A DNA stretch of 64,000 nt from a bacterium. GTDB lineage: Bacteria; Electryoneota; RPQS01. Below the pieces are notes generated by a model, which made no database searches, was not told the origin of the DNA, and worked only from the letters and a program-made list of their open reading frames with translations. Below are positions 1 to 9,993 of the stretch, piece after piece. The position numbers and the translations under genes are program-made. The stretch covers positions 20,168-84,167 of the forward strand of contig JABWCQ010000001.1 in NCBI GenBank assembly GCA_013360195.1, in the 5' to 3' direction. Numbering within the stretch: the stretch's first letter is position 1; each line of letters opens with the position of its first letter.

Positions 1-206
1 TCTTAGCGGCGCGCACCATGAAGAGTACCGGCCGGCCGCTTCTCGATGGCGCCGAGACGATGGCTGAACGAATTCTTGCGCTGCAAGCTTTGGCAGAACA
101 GCGAAAAGAGCAATTCGAACTTGCCGCCTTGACGTTTCCGACTGCAAATGAAGATCCGAAGCAAACCGCACTGATGATTTTCGAGGCGATTGATGGACTC
201 GTTTGA
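1..206 (+). CDS. aroK: Shikimate kinase, C-terminal fragment (5' end outside window)
   Basis: The open frame enters from the left edge (first full codon at base 3) and ends at TGA 204-206. The visible 67 residues contain TGRPLL, the conserved Arg-Pro-Leu-Leu segment of shikimate kinases that follows the lid, then the usual C-terminal helix rich in Ala, Glu and Arg. Shikimate kinase is a cytosolic enzyme that phosphorylates shikimate with ATP in aromatic amino acid synthesis. The gene overlaps the next one (aroB-aroQ) by 14 bases, as expected for a coupled aroK-aroB pair, and this context strengthens the call. The P-loop lies outside the window, so the assignment rests on the C-terminus and the neighbour. 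Confidence 0.8.
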   Translation, partial: LAARTMKSTGRPLLDGAETMAERILALQALAEQRKEQFELAALTFPTANEDPKQTALMIFEAIDGLV

Positions 207-1758
207 ACTGCGCACAAATAGCGGTATCATACCCGTTCGGTTTGCACGGGCAAACTTCGAGTGGATTTCCGCCGAAATGTCCCGCTGGCTGGGCATACGC
301 AGACCTCGGGTATTCATCGTCACGGACGAGAATGTTGCGCTTCATCATCTCGAATACCTGAAGGCTGCCTTGGTGGCAGAGGGATACGAATTTGACTCTT
401 TTGTGCTTCCGCCCGGTGAGGATCAGAAGAACTTGAGTAGAGTCAAGTCGCTGCTCGACATATTGATACAAAAGAACTATGCCCGTGACGACCTGATTCT
501 TGCATTTGGCGGGGGAGTCGTCACAGATGTCGCTGGATTTGTTGCAAGCATATTCAAACGCGGAATTGAGTGGATTGCCGTTCCGACTACGGTTCTGGCT
601 ATGGTGGATGCCGCAATCGGCGGCAAGACTGGCATCAATCACGAGCTTGGCAAGAATCTTATCGGCACATTTCATCAGCCGAGACTCGTGCTTGCAGAAC
701 TTTCGATTCTCCGAACACTCCCCGCGCGCGAAACTCGCTCAGGTGCGGCTGAAATTGTCAAAGGAGCATTGCTTTGCGGCGGCGAATTCTGGCGGGAAAT
801 TGAATCCGCCGGAATGGACGCGACGTGCTGGCAGCCGCGCCAGCTCGAAAGATTGATTTCACGGGGTGCAGCCGCAAAAATTGACATTGTCTCCCGCGAT
901 GAACGCGAAAGCGGAGAGCGGGTGCTGCTGAATCTTGGTCACACCTTCGGCCACGCACTGGAACAGGCAACGGGCTACGGTAAACTTACTCACGGTGAAG
1001 CTGTCTTCTACGGTCTGCGTGCATCCATATTCCTCTCTGAGAGCTGTGGAATGATGACGCAACCGTTAGCCCGCAAACTTGAGTCGCAGATTGGCACTCT
1101 TTCACTTCCCGGTGCAAAGTGCTCTCCGCAAGATCTTCTGTCTGCAATGAAGTCGGACAAAAAAACTGCGTCGGGGAAGCTGCGCTGGATTCTCCTGCGC
1201 GAGCCCGGCAAGCCTGTTGTCAGTCATGATGTTCCGGAGTCTGTCGTCCAGGAATGCGCGAATTGGCTTTCAGAGACTGTCTCAAATGGAACGGCATCTG
1301 CATCCCTTCCTCGCCGCCGCAGGATTGTTATCCTTAATGGTCCGAATCTAAACTTGCTTGGTTCACGTGAACCTGCAGTTTACGGGACGATGTCCTATGA
1401 CGACCTCTGCAAGCAGTGTGCGGAGTGGGCGGAAGACCTGAATTTAGACCTTGTTATTCGGCAAAGCAATCTTGAAGGCGAGTTTGCCGAATTGGTGCAA
1501 TGGACACGAGGGTGGGCGGACGGACTTGTCCTCAATCCCGGTGCCTTCACTCATACGTCCGTCGCCGTTCGCGATGCTTTGGCCGCTGCCAATCTGCCCT
1601 CCATCGAAGTCCATCTTTCATCCCCCGCCGCGCGCGAAGACTTTCGCCATCGTTCACTCATCCAGGACCTTTGCCGCAAATCCTTTTCCGGGCTTGGACC
1701 TGAGGGCTACCGTCTCGCCATGCAAGAACTTGCCTTCTGCCTGCCGGAAACCCTCTAG
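193..1758 (+). CDS. aroB-aroQ: Fused 3-dehydroquinate synthase / type II 3-dehydroquinate dehydratase
   Basis: A single 521-residue frame carries two shikimate-pathway enzymes. Residues about 1-360 are AroB: the NAD-binding stretch GGGVVTDVAGF lies near residue 106, followed by PTTVLAMVDAAIGGKTG, GAAEIVKGA and the metal-ligand motif LGHTFGHALE. Residues about 375-521 are a type II dehydroquinase: GPNLNLLG, catalytic Tyr in AVYGT, RQSNLEGE, NPGAFTHTS, EVHLSS and FRHRS are all present. AroB makes 3-dehydroquinate from DAHP and AroQ dehydrates it, so product and substrate are directly linked. ATG at 193 is preferred because GAGG lies about 6 bases upstream; TTG at 190 is an alternative. The two are normally separate genes, and a short Ser/Arg-rich linker joins them here. 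Confidence 0.95.
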   Translation: MDSFELRTNSGIIPVRFARANFEWISAEMSRWLGIRRPRVFIVTDENVALHHLEYLKAALVAEGYEFDSFVLPPGEDQKNLSRVKSLLDILIQKNYARDDLILAFGGGVVTDVAGFVASIFKRGIEWIAVPTTVLAMVDAAIGGKTGINHELGKNLIGTFHQPRLVLAELSILRTLPARETRSGAAEIVKGALLCGGEFWREIESAGMDATCWQPRQLERLISRGAAAKIDIVSRDERESGERVLLNLGHTFGHALEQATGYGKLTHGEAVFYGLRASIFLSESCGMMTQPLARKLESQIGTLSLPGAKCSPQDLLSAMKSDKKTASGKLRWILLREPGKPVVSHDVPESVVQECANWLSETVSNGTASASLPRRRRIVILNGPNLNLLGSREPAVYGTMSYDDLCKQCAEWAEDLNLDLVIRQSNLEGEFAELVQWTRGWADGLVLNPGAFTHTSVAVRDALAAANLPSIEVHLSSPAAREDFRHRSLIQDLCRKSFSGLGPEGYRLAMQELAFCLPETL

Positions 1759-1941
1759 CACCCTGCCCCGTAGAATAGAGACTTCCGGAACTTTGCCAAC
1801 GGCTTGAAATTCCCCCGAATTTTCCGTAAGTTGAGTATTCACCGGAATCTAATCCAATCTCTTGTGAATGCCGTCACAATCTTTTCAATGGTCTTCATCA
1901 AGGATTTCCAAACTTCTTATTATTAACATTTTGTAACCAAA

Positions 1942-2931
1942 ATGAGTCGCGAAATTCACAACGTTGTTATTGTCGGCTCCGGCCCTGCCGGACTCACCGC
2001 GGCGATTTATGCTGGCCGGGCTAACCTGAATCCTGTGGTTATTGACGGTATTCAACCCGGAGGCCAGCTCATGATTACCAGCGACGTCGAAAATTATCCC
2101 GGTTTTCCTGATGGAATCGAGGGACCAGCCTTGATGGAGCTCATGCGCCGTCAGGCCGAGCGCTTTGGTACCCGCTATGTTGAAGACGAAGCCATCTCAA
2201 TCGAGGTAACTTCGCGCCCGTTCAAAGTAAACCTCGGCTATCTGGAGCCGCTCTACAGCCACTCTGTGATTGTAGCTTCAGGAGCCTCGGCCAAGTGGCT
2301 GGGTCTCGAAAGTGAAAAAAGACTGCAAGGCAAAGGTGTTTCAGCGTGCGCGACCTGCGATGGTTTCTTCTTTCGCGGAAAAGTCGTTGCGGTAGTCGGC
2401 GGCGGAGATACGGCCATGGAGGAAGCGTCCTACCTGACGCGCCATGCGTCGAAAGTCTATCTCATACACCGGCGCGATTCATTCAGGGCCTCGAAAATCA
2501 TGCAAGACCGCGTGCTCACCAACGAAAAAATTGAAGTGATATACAATTCAGGAGTCACTGAAGTTCTGAGCGATGCCGCCGAAACGCATGTTAATGGTCT
2601 TAAGCTCAAGAATTTCGTTACCGGTCAGGAGAGCGTGTTGCCTGTGGACGGCTTCTTTGTGGCCATCGGACACGAACCGAACACAAAAATCATCCGCGAT
2701 ATCCTTAAGACAGACGAAAACGGCTATGTCCTCCATCATCCAGACTCGTCATGGACAGATATCGAAGGACTGTTTGTTGCGGGCGATGTTCACGACCACC
2801 ATTACCGGCAGGCGGTAACCGCGGCCGGAGCCGGTTGTATGGCTGCCATCGATGCCGAACGCTGGCTCGAAAGCGAAGCCCACAGCGGCAGGCTGAAAGC
2901 CGCTGAAGAGAACTTTCTCGCAACCGCCTAA
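1942..2931 (+). CDS. trxB: Thioredoxin reductase (NADPH)
   Basis: A 329-residue FAD/NADPH disulfide reductase of the low-molecular-weight bacterial type. The FAD-binding GSGPAGLTAAIYAGRA motif is at the N-terminus, the redox pair CATC with following Asp lies near residue 136, and the NADPH-binding GGGDTAMEEA comes just after it. The C-terminal GLFVAGDVHD is the second FAD motif. The enzyme reduces thioredoxin in the cytosol. The gene is 5 bases upstream of lpd and likely cotranscribed with it. The 183 bases before it hold no gene and no promoter that I could defend. Confidence 0.96.
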   Translation: MSREIHNVVIVGSGPAGLTAAIYAGRANLNPVVIDGIQPGGQLMITSDVENYPGFPDGIEGPALMELMRRQAERFGTRYVEDEAISIEVTSRPFKVNLGYLEPLYSHSVIVASGASAKWLGLESEKRLQGKGVSACATCDGFFFRGKVVAVVGGGDTAMEEASYLTRHASKVYLIHRRDSFRASKIMQDRVLTNEKIEVIYNSGVTEVLSDAAETHVNGLKLKNFVTGQESVLPVDGFFVAIGHEPNTKIIRDILKTDENGYVLHHPDSSWTDIEGLFVAGDVHDHHYRQAVTAAGAGCMAAIDAERWLESEAHSGRLKAAEENFLATA

Positions 2932-2936
2932 GCATC

Positions 2937-4340
2937 ATGTCAACTTCTGAATTTGATATTGTCGTGCTTGGCGGTGGTCCCGGCGGATACGTCGCCGCCA
3001 TTCGCGCTGCCCAATTGGGGCTGAAGACCTGTGTCGTGGATGAACAGCCGCTCGGCGGAGTGTGCGTCAATTGGGGATGTATTCCCTCCAAGGCGTTGCT
3101 CAAAGCGGCCGAGTTGTATCAGGACATCCAGCATGTCGCCCCGCAAATGGGCATCAAGGCTAAAACCGACGGCTTCGATTGGTCACGTATCATCCAGCGC
3201 TCTCGTGAAGTTTCAGAAAAGAATTCATCAGGCGTGGAATTCCTTGTCCGAAAAAGCAAGATTCACCGCCCGGTCGGACGCTTCCGCATTGTTGGTGACC
3301 ACGAAATCGAAGTCCACGAAAAAGGCAATCCGGCCAAAGTCATTGACAAGATTCGCGGCAAGCACATGATTATCGCTACGGGAAGTGTCAATCGTACTTT
3401 GCCGGGTGTTACGGTGGATCGCAAGCGCATCATCACCTACATGGAGGCAATGTCGCTTGAAAAGCAGCCGAAATCCCTGGTGATTGTCGGTGCAGGTGCG
3501 ATTGGGTGCGAGTTTGCGTATTTTTACCGAGCGCTTGGAACAGACGTTACTCTGGTGGAAGTGCAGAACCGCATCCTGCCCCTCGAAGACGGCGAGTCGA
3601 GCAAGTTCGTTGAAGCTGCATTCAAAAAGATTGGCATGAATGTTTTAACGAATACTCGCGTCAGCTCCATCGTTGCCACGAATGGCGGCGTTTCTGTGCA
3701 GATCGAAGGGCAGGACAAACCGATGAGTGCTGACCACTGTCTTGTGGCCATCGGATTCGCGGCGAATGTTGAAGGCTGGGGATTTGAGAAGACCGGTGTT
3801 GCGCTCGAAAAAGGATTTATCAAAGTTGACAGCTTTTTCAAAACCAACAAGCCCGGTTACTATGCAATCGGCGACGTCATTGGAGCTCCGCAGCTTGCGC
3901 ATACTGCGTCGCATGAAGGCATTGTTTGTGTCGATGCGATTGCCGGTAAGCATCCGCATCCGATTGATTACACCAACAACCCCGCCTGTACCTACTGCCA
4001 GCCGCAAGTCGCGAGTGTGGGATACACTGAAGAGAAATGCAAAGAACTCGGGCTTGAGTACAAAGTAGGTCGGTTCCCCTTTAGCGCGTCCGGCAAGGCT
4101 CGCGCCATCGGTCACACCGAAGGACACGTCAAGCTGATTTTCGAAAAGAAATACGGCCAACTGCTCGGTGCGCATATTGTCGGTTCCGAGGCGACCGAGA
4201 TGATTGCTCAGCTTGCTCTTGCCAGAGTGCTTGAAGCCACCCCGGAAACGATATACAATACCGTTCACGCACATCCGACGCTGACGGAAGCGGTCATGGA
4301 GGCCGCACTTGCCGCCGACGGTCGCGCAGTCCATATGTAG
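2937..4340 (+). CDS. lpd: Dihydrolipoyl dehydrogenase (E3)
   Basis: A 467-residue pyridine nucleotide-disulfide oxidoreductase. GGGPGGYVAAIRAAQLG begins at about residue 9. The redox-active disulfide lies in CVNWGCIPSK (residues about 42-47), a variant of the common CLNVGCIPSK. The NAD-binding GAGAIGCEFA, the second FAD motif YAIGDV and the C-terminal active-site HAHPTLTE (His-Glu dyad) are all present. It reoxidises dihydrolipoamide in pyruvate or 2-oxoglutarate dehydrogenase, branched-chain dehydrogenase or glycine cleavage complexes. No E1 or E2 gene is nearby, so the partner complex cannot be told. It follows trxB closely. Confidence 0.95.
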   Translation: MSTSEFDIVVLGGGPGGYVAAIRAAQLGLKTCVVDEQPLGGVCVNWGCIPSKALLKAAELYQDIQHVAPQMGIKAKTDGFDWSRIIQRSREVSEKNSSGVEFLVRKSKIHRPVGRFRIVGDHEIEVHEKGNPAKVIDKIRGKHMIIATGSVNRTLPGVTVDRKRIITYMEAMSLEKQPKSLVIVGAGAIGCEFAYFYRALGTDVTLVEVQNRILPLEDGESSKFVEAAFKKIGMNVLTNTRVSSIVATNGGVSVQIEGQDKPMSADHCLVAIGFAANVEGWGFEKTGVALEKGFIKVDSFFKTNKPGYYAIGDVIGAPQLAHTASHEGIVCVDAIAGKHPHPIDYTNNPACTYCQPQVASVGYTEEKCKELGLEYKVGRFPFSASGKARAIGHTEGHVKLIFEKKYGQLLGAHIVGSEATEMIAQLALARVLEATPETIYNTVHAHPTLTEAVMEAALAADGRAVHM

Positions 4341-4404
4341 AAAATGTGCGGCAACTGCCTAAGTCGCTGCCCGCAACTTCGTTCTAACGGAACGGAGAAA
4401 TGAA

Positions 4405-4824
4405 ATGAAAACTATTTTCTTGATCTCCCTGATGATTGCCGCGTCGCTTTCCTTTGCTGAAGAGCATGGTACTGAAACGATGCTTGCTCAAGTCACACAA
4501 TTCAATTCAGAAAACGCACCGCCGCGTGTTATGCCGCTCTACGAACAAGGATGGAACGAAGGGGCTCCGGTCGGTGATTCGAAATCCGGCAAACTTGGCT
4601 GGTTCGGACTTGGTCTCGTCGGCAACATCCCGTTCATGTGGCTCCCGTGGATCGTTGAGCCGCGCCGACCGGCGAAACCGACCATACAGGCCGAGGAAGA
4701 GTACAACAGCGGCTTCAAAAACGGCTACCGTGCCGGATGGAAAAATGCGCACAAAGGCTTCTATATTGCCGGAGCAATTGTGTCTACTGCCGCCGCCGTC
4801 ACGATTGCTGCAACGCAAGAGTAA
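4405..4824 (+). CDS. Exported protein of unknown function
   Basis: I do not recognise this 139-residue protein. It begins with a signal peptide (MKTIFLISLMIAASLSFA, likely cleaved after Ala-18). It has a hydrophobic patch around residues 66-82 (WFGLGLVGNIPFMWLPW), a Gly/Tyr-rich segment YNSGFKNGYRAGWKNAHKG near residue 100, and a C-terminal Ala-rich hydrophobic stretch that could span a membrane. The Tyr/Gly repeat recalls small surface proteins with glycine-zipper-like ends, but no function follows. ATG 4405 is supported by CGGAGA about 6 bases upstream. Only two bases separate its stop from the next start, so the two are probably coexpressed. Confidence 0.7.
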   Translation: MKTIFLISLMIAASLSFAEEHGTETMLAQVTQFNSENAPPRVMPLYEQGWNEGAPVGDSKSGKLGWFGLGLVGNIPFMWLPWIVEPRRPAKPTIQAEEEYNSGFKNGYRAGWKNAHKGFYIAGAIVSTAAAVTIAATQE

Positions 4825-4826
4825 CC

Positions 4827-5213
4827 ATGATTAAACTTGTCCCGCATGTGCTCGTGCTGGCGTTGATGATCGGTTGCGGCAAAGAGGAAGTTAAAAAGGC
4901 TCAGACTTCCGCTCCGCCGCAGGAAATGAGGAAGTCCGACCCGGCAGCGTTTGTTACGCAGAGTTTTCTAAGTGACCAGGCCGCCAAACGCCTCGACGTG
5001 CGCAAGCAACTTGATTCACTTCGCGCACTGCATGTCATTGACCGGGACAAAATATCCGCCGTCATCAACCGCCGCAAGGGAGAGTTGATGGTACTGAAGA
5101 AAAACCTGCGCAACAGCACCGTCTATTCCACAGCACAGCGCGATTCGCTCATTGCGCCGCTCGAAGAAGAGTCCATTGAACTTGCTGGCGACCTGATTGC
5201 CGTCGCGAAGTAA
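4827..5213 (+). CDS. Small lipoprotein of unknown function
   Basis: A 128-residue protein. The N-terminus MIKLVPHVLVLALMIGCGKE has a positive residue, a hydrophobic core and Cys-17 in a lipobox-like MIGC, which predicts a lipidated, membrane-anchored periplasmic protein. The rest is hydrophilic and helical, with many Lys, Arg, Glu and Leu (for example LDVRKQLDSLRALHVIDRD), and may form a coiled coil. ATG 4827 is chosen because it places the signal peptide correctly and starts just after the upstream stop. The family is not recognised. Confidence 0.7.
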   Translation: MIKLVPHVLVLALMIGCGKEEVKKAQTSAPPQEMRKSDPAAFVTQSFLSDQAAKRLDVRKQLDSLRALHVIDRDKISAVINRRKGELMVLKKNLRNSTVYSTAQRDSLIAPLEEESIELAGDLIAVAK

Positions 5214-5251
5214 ATTAACTGCAACGTTATCCAATCCTAATTCTCTGATAC

Positions 5252-6718
5252 ATGGCTAAGAACATCACCCCTCGGGAAAAAGACTACGCCGAGTGGTATC
5301 TCGATTTGGTTCGCGAAGCTAAACTTGCCGATTACTCGCCTGTTAAGGGCTGCATGGTTATTCGTCCCAACGGGTATGCACTCTGGGAGGGAATCCAAAG
5401 GCAGCTCGACAAAATGTTCAAGGACACCGGTCACGTCAACGCATACTTCCCGATGCTCATCCCGCAAAGCTTTCTCGAAAAAGAGGCTGAGCACGTCGAA
5501 GGATTTGCCATGGAATGCGCAGTCGTGACACACTCAGGTCTGGAACCGGACGGAACAGGCCGATTGAAACCGAAAGGCAAGCTCGAAGAAAACTATGTGC
5601 TCCGGCCAACGTCCGAGACTATTATCTGGTCCATGTACAAGAATTGGGTGCAGAGCTACCGTGACTTGCCCATCCTGATTAATCAATGGGCAAATGTTTA
5701 TCGTTGGGAAATGCGCACTCGTCTCTTTCTGCGCACGGCTGAGTTCCTCTGGCAAGAGGGTCACACCGCGCACGCCACCGCCGAAGAAGCGGTCGAAGAG
5801 ACGATCAAGATGCTGAATGTCTATCGCGATTTCGCTGAGAACTACATGGCGATGCCCGTCATGTACGGACTTAAGAGTGAAGGCCAGAAATTCCCCGGTG
5901 CTGTTGATACGTATTGCATTGAGGCAATGATGCAGGACAAAAAGGCGTTGCAAGCAGGCACGTCGCATTTCCTCGGCCAGAATTTCGCCAAAGCGTTTGA
6001 CGTTCAGTTCCAGACAGACCACAACACGCTCGACTATGTCTGGGCTACGTCATGGGGTGTCTCGACGCGGCTAATCGGTGCTATCATTATGTCGCACTCC
6101 GATGACGACGGCGTAATCATACCGCCGCGACTCGCGCAATGGCCGGTGATATTTATTCCAATTGCTCGCAAGGATGACGAGCGCGCCTCAGTTTTGGATG
6201 CAGTCAATCGCATTCGCAAGGAGCTTTCCGACCATAGCATCGGCTCGCGTGTGGATGACCGCGACAATGTTACGCCCGGCTTCAAGTTCGCTGAAGCAGA
6301 ACTTTTCGGATATCCGGTTCGTGTTGAACTCGGCCCGCGTGATTTGGCTGCCGGCAATTGCGTCGTCACACTTCGACACAACCGCGAGAAAATTACTGTT
6401 CCGCTTTCCGGTGCGGCTTCCGAGATTCCCAAGCTGCTTGACCGAGTGCAGCACGAACTGTTCGAGCAATCCCGTGTACGCATGATTGCAAATACAAGAA
6501 AAATCGACTCCTATTCTGATTTCAAGGAGTTTATCGACGCCGACGGCGGTTTTGCACTTGTCCATTGGGCAGGGGATTCTGCCGACGAAAAGCGTGTCCA
6601 GGAAGAAACAAAGGCGACTCTGCGTGTGATTCCCATGGACGGTGAAAAGGAATCCGGTGTCTGCATGCTTACCGGTAAACCGTCCAAGCAGCGCGTCGTC
6701 TTCGCCAAAGCATATTGA
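5252..6718 (+). CDS. proS: Prolyl-tRNA synthetase, archaeal/eukaryal (type 3) form
   Basis: A 488-residue class II aminoacyl-tRNA synthetase. Motif 2 lies around [20 protein letters not shown]. The motif 3 area reads [20 protein letters not shown], and [13 protein letters not shown] is typical of ProRS. It has no bacterial-type editing insertion, and its C-terminus ends in the Tyr (VVFAKAY) usual for the shorter ProS-type-3 family shared by archaea, eukaryotes and some bacteria. It charges tRNA-Pro in the cytosol. It stands alone, with about 40 bases before it and 50 after. No T-box or other leader fits in the short upstream space. Confidence 0.96.
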   Translation: MAKNITPREKDYAEWYLDLVREAKLADYSPVKGCMVIRPNGYALWEGIQRQLDKMFKDTGHVNAYFPMLIPQSFLEKEAEHVEGFAMECAVVTHSGLEPDGTGRLKPKGKLEENYVLRPTSETIIWSMYKNWVQSYRDLPILINQWANVYRWEMRTRLFLRTAEFLWQEGHTAHATAEEAVEETIKMLNVYRDFAENYMAMPVMYGLKSEGQKFPGAVDTYCIEAMMQDKKALQAGTSHFLGQNFAKAFDVQFQTDHNTLDYVWATSWGVSTRLIGAIIMSHSDDDGVIIPPRLAQWPVIFIPIARKDDERASVLDAVNRIRKELSDHSIGSRVDDRDNVTPGFKFAEAELFGYPVRVELGPRDLAAGNCVVTLRHNREKITVPLSGAASEIPKLLDRVQHELFEQSRVRMIANTRKIDSYSDFKEFIDADGGFALVHWAGDSADEKRVQEETKATLRVIPMDGEKESGVCMLTGKPSKQRVVFAKAY

Positions 6719-6770
6719 TTACATTCGGTCGGTCCCGGGCAAGAATAAACCCGCTCTGCGGAGGTGCCTC

Positions 6771-7436
6771 ATGCTTCGTGCTTCTCGTTCCGCATTTCTT
6801 TTTCTGAGCCTGCTCTGCGCTCTGTCACCGTTGTTTGCGCAAAGTGCCGCGAACGGTGTTTCGTGGGGGTTCACCCGCACTTATTGGGACGGCACTTGGT
6901 ACCGGGACGGCTATGCACAAGCCGGAACCGGCGGCAACATGATTAGCGTTCGCCGTGATTTGCCGATGAACAATCAAACTCGCATTGCCATTCTCGGAAG
7001 CTACAGCTGGCTCCGGCACACGACCACAACACTGCGCGAACCGGTGGTCATTGACCCAGTTACCGATGAAGTGATTTCCGGCGGTCTGCTTACAACCCGC
7101 ACGGACAAAACCTATTTTCGTGAAATTGAGCTTGCCGCCCACCTTCACCACTATGTTGACAGCGAGGGGCGTTCGCAATTCTATTTGGGCGGAGGTCCCT
7201 CGGCACGCTGGGGTTCAGCCGGTAAACGGGAACAGAACAGCCGTAAGTCCGAGTTCCATACGAACGCCGCGTGGTTCGGCCTCTCTGCTTTGGTCGGCAT
7301 GAAACAACAGTGGAGCGACGGCGCTTTGACCACGTTTTTCGAACCGCGATTGCTCTGGAGTCCCGACCCGTCCGACCGCTTTCAGGAAACTTTTCCGCCC
7401 GTCAATCTCATCGTTGCGATGGGCGTGCTCTGGTAA
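6771..7436 (+). CDS. Outer-membrane beta-barrel-like protein of unknown function
   Basis: A 221-residue exported protein with a clear signal peptide (basic start, hydrophobic run, cleavage near PLFAQ-S). The mature part has alternating aromatic and polar residues, many Gly and Tyr/Trp (WGFTRTYWDGTWYRDGY, FYLGGGPSARWG), and ends in ...MGVLW. A terminal aromatic residue is the usual beta-signal of outer-membrane barrels. ATG 6771 is preferred because GGAGGTG sits about 5 bases upstream and gives a clean signal peptide. The function is unknown. It may be translationally linked to the adenosyltransferase that follows 5 bases later. Confidence 0.7.
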   Translation: MLRASRSAFLFLSLLCALSPLFAQSAANGVSWGFTRTYWDGTWYRDGYAQAGTGGNMISVRRDLPMNNQTRIAILGSYSWLRHTTTTLREPVVIDPVTDEVISGGLLTTRTDKTYFREIELAAHLHHYVDSEGRSQFYLGGGPSARWGSAGKREQNSRKSEFHTNAAWFGLSALVGMKQQWSDGALTTFFEPRLLWSPDPSDRFQETFPPVNLIVAMGVLW

Positions 7437-7441
7437 AAACA

Positions 7442-8008
7442 TTGACTGATTCTCAAAAAACTTCTGCTGAGCGCGAGAAACCGGAAGGACTCGTCCTCAT
7501 TAATACCGGCGATGGCAAGGGAAAAACAACTGCCGCACTCGGTACCGTCCTGCGAGCTGTTGGCTACGGCCACCATGTTCTCATTGTTCAGTTCATCAAA
7601 GGCAGCTGGACATATGGGGAAATGAAATCCATCAAGCGGCTTGAGCCCGAAGTGGAGTTTCATCGCATGGGAAAGGGCTTTGTCGGCATTATAGATGACA
7701 ATCTGCCGCGCGAAGCCCACGAACAGGCTGCGAAGGAAGCCCTTGAATTTGCAATTGAGAAGATGAAATCCGGTGACTACCAGCTTGTCCTGTTGGACGA
7801 GATCTTTGTCGCCGTAATGCTGAATCTCCTGACTGTAGCCGATCTCCATCGAGTCCTCGATGTCCGGCCAAAGAACACCACATTGATACTGACCGGGCGC
7901 GGGGCTCCGGCTGAAATACTCGAACGCGGTGACACCGTGACCGAGATGAAAGAAATCAAACATGCCTTCCAGCGCGGCATTCTTGCCCAACGCGGGGTGG
8001 ACTACTGA
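7442..8008 (+). CDS. Cob(I)yrinic acid a,c-diamide adenosyltransferase (CobO/BtuR/CobA family)
   Basis: A protein of about 188 residues with the family's P-loop GDGKGKTTAALG near residue 23, followed by IVQFIKGSW and the Walker B-like LVLLDEIFVAV. RGVDY close to the end resembles the usual C-terminal KGIEY-type ending. Members transfer the adenosyl group of ATP to cobalt(I) corrinoids in B12 synthesis or salvage. There is no ATG before the conserved region. TTG at 7442 lies five bases after the previous stop and is the best start, though no good ribosome site is visible. No other cobalamin gene is nearby, which favours salvage, but this is inference. Confidence 0.88.
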   Translation: MTDSQKTSAEREKPEGLVLINTGDGKGKTTAALGTVLRAVGYGHHVLIVQFIKGSWTYGEMKSIKRLEPEVEFHRMGKGFVGIIDDNLPREAHEQAAKEALEFAIEKMKSGDYQLVLLDEIFVAVMLNLLTVADLHRVLDVRPKNTTLILTGRGAPAEILERGDTVTEMKEIKHAFQRGILAQRGVDY

Positions 8009-8010
8009 CC

Positions 8011-9993
8011 TTGAGCGAAACACAAGAAAAAAATAACTCTCAGAAGAAACCGCTGCCCGGTGCGACGAAGAAGTTCAACTTCTCCCTCTGGTATCTCGTG
8101 GCGGTGTTGCTCGCATTGTTCATCGCGCAGGCCTACATGGGCGGTCAGCGCTATGAAAAGCTTACGTACTCCCGGTTCAAGGAACTCCTGAATGAAGACA
8201 AAATCAAGAACGTCATCATCACTCAGGAGAACATCCGCGGTGAGGCCCTCCTTGATTCCGCCGGAATTCAAGTGCAAACTCCCTTCGAAACCGTCCGCGT
8301 CGAAGATTCCGAACTCGTCAAACAGCTTGAAGCTAAAGGCATCGAATTCGAAGGCCGCTTCGATTCCGATTGGTTGAAGGGCTTCTTCTTTGCTTGGATT
8401 CTCCCTCTTGGTATCATTATTCTGCTCTGGAGCTTTCTCATCCGCAGGATGGGCGGCGGCGGAACCGGCGGCTTAATGTCATTTGGAAAATCCCGCGCGA
8501 AAGTCTACGTGGAAAGTTCGACCAAAATCAACTTCAGTGATGTTGCCGGAATTGACGAAGCTGTTGAAGAATTGAAAGAAGTCGTGGACTTTCTGAAACA
8601 CCCGGCCAAGTTTCGTGCCCTCGGAGCTCAGATACCAAAAGGCGTTATGCTCGTCGGTCCTCCGGGAACCGGAAAAACACTTCTCGCGAAGGCGGTAGCC
8701 GGTGAAGCAAATGTTCCCTTCTTCTCAATCTCTGGTTCCGACTTCGTCGAAATGTTCGTTGGCGTCGGTGCTGCCCGTGTGCGCGACCTGTTCGCACAAG
8801 CTCAAACGAAAGCGCCTTGCATTGTCTTCATTGACGAGCTTGACGCGCTCGGAAAAGCTCGCGGAGCCAATCCGTGGGCTAGTCACGATGAACGTGAGCA
8901 AACCTTGAATGCTCTCCTTGTGGAGATGGACGGCTTTGAAAGCTCGAAAGGCGTCATCATCATGGCGGCAACAAACCGTCCAGAAATCCTTGACATGGCC
9001 CTCATGCGTCCCGGACGGTTCGACCGGCAAGTTGTCGTGGACCCGCCCAATATCGATGGTCGTGAAGCGATTCTGAGAGTCCATTGCAAAGGCAAGAAGA
9101 TAGCCAAGGAAGTGAATCTGCGCGTCATTGCCGCTCGTACTCCCGGTTTTGCCGGTGCGGACTTGGCAAATGCCATTAACGAAGCCGCTCTGCTCGCCGC
9201 GCGGCGAGGTAAAAAGGAAATCGGCATGCGCGAGCTTGAAGAAGCTGTTGACCGCGAAATGACCGGACTCGAGCGGCGCAGCCGCGTGATGACGCCCAAA
9301 ACAAAGGAAAAGATCGCCTATCACGAATGCGGGCATGCCTTGGTGGGTGCTAAGCTTCCTCATACCGACCCCATTCACCGCGTGTCCATCATCCCCCGCG
9401 GCACCTCGACACTTGGCCACACTCTCTACCTGCCGGCCGAAGAGCAAGTCCTGATTACCAAGCAGGAGATTGTGGACAAAATCAAAGTTGCCCTGGGAGG
9501 ACGGGCGGCAGAAGAGCTGATTTACGGCGAAGTCTCGTCGGGTGCCTATAGCGATTTGCAGCAGGTCACCGGAATGGCTCGAGCCATGGTCATGGACTAT
9601 GGCATGTCCGAAAAACTCGGTCAGGTCGTCTACCGCAAGCGCGGTGGCGGTCGTGACAATCCGTTTCAGGCACAGGACGATTACTACGGCGAAAAGACTG
9701 CCGAAGCCATCGACCACGAAGTTCGCGAAATCATCGACAATTGTTACGATGAAGCAAAACGGATTCTCGCGGAGAATCTGGATGTTCTGAAAAGCATGAC
9801 TGCCGAGCTCCTCAAAGTCGAGATCCTTGAAGGCGATGCGCTGGCGCAGTTCCTCGGCAAAGACCGAATTACCGACTACTCCGAGCACATGAAAAATGGT
9901 TCCGGACCCGTCGCGGACGACCCGTCGAAGGATGAGGAAGCGCCATCAGGGGATGACCCGAATGTCGGGCACAACCTCGACAAGGAAGGTTGA
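8011..9993 (+). CDS. ftsH: ATP-dependent zinc metalloprotease FtsH
   Basis: A 660-residue membrane-anchored AAA+ protease. Two transmembrane helices (about residues 29-46 and 127-146) flank a short periplasmic domain. The AAA module has Walker A GPPGTGKT near residue 216, Walker [11 protein letters not shown], and the SRH with [20 protein letters not shown]. The zinc-protease motif is HECGH near residue 438 (most homologues have HEAGH). The Cys occupies the variable third place, so activity should be kept. FtsH degrades misfolded membrane proteins and short-lived regulators. The start is TTG, two bases after the upstream stop. The C-terminal tail is acidic and probably disordered. Confidence 0.97.
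   Translation: MSETQEKNNSQKKPLPGATKKFNFSLWYLVAVLLALFIAQAYMGGQRYEKLTYSRFKELLNEDKIKNVIITQENIRGEALLDSAGIQVQTPFETVRVEDSELVKQLEAKGIEFEGRFDSDWLKGFFFAWILPLGIIILLWSFLIRRMGGGGTGGLMSFGKSRAKVYVESSTKINFSDVAGIDEAVEELKEVVDFLKHPAKFRALGAQIPKGVMLVGPPGTGKTLLAKAVAGEANVPFFSISGSDFVEMFVGVGAARVRDLFAQAQTKAPCIVFIDELDALGKARGANPWASHDEREQTLNALLVEMDGFESSKGVIIMAATNRPEILDMALMRPGRFDRQVVVDPPNIDGREAILRVHCKGKKIAKEVNLRVIAARTPGFAGADLANAINEAALLAARRGKKEIGMRELEEAVDREMTGLERRSRVMTPKTKEKIAYHECGHALVGAKLPHTDPIHRVSIIPRGTSTLGHTLYLPAEEQVLITKQEIVDKIKVALGGRAAEELIYGEVSSGAYSDLQQVTGMARAMVMDYGMSEKLGQVVYRKRGGGRDNPFQAQDDYYGEKTAEAIDHEVREIIDNCYDEAKRILAENLDVLKSMTAELLKVEILEGDALAQFLGKDRITDYSEHMKNGSGPVADDPSKDEEAPSGDDPNVGHNLDKEG

Noticed and set aside
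3645..4334. Open frame of 229 codons antisense to lpd
   Set aside because: It is a shadow of the conserved lpd coding sequence, with no ribosome site or protein-like features.
8725..9888. Long open frame (387 codons) antisense to ftsH
   Set aside because: It lies wholly opposite a highly conserved gene, its translation is low in recognisable motifs, and the codon pattern of ftsH explains the absence of stops.
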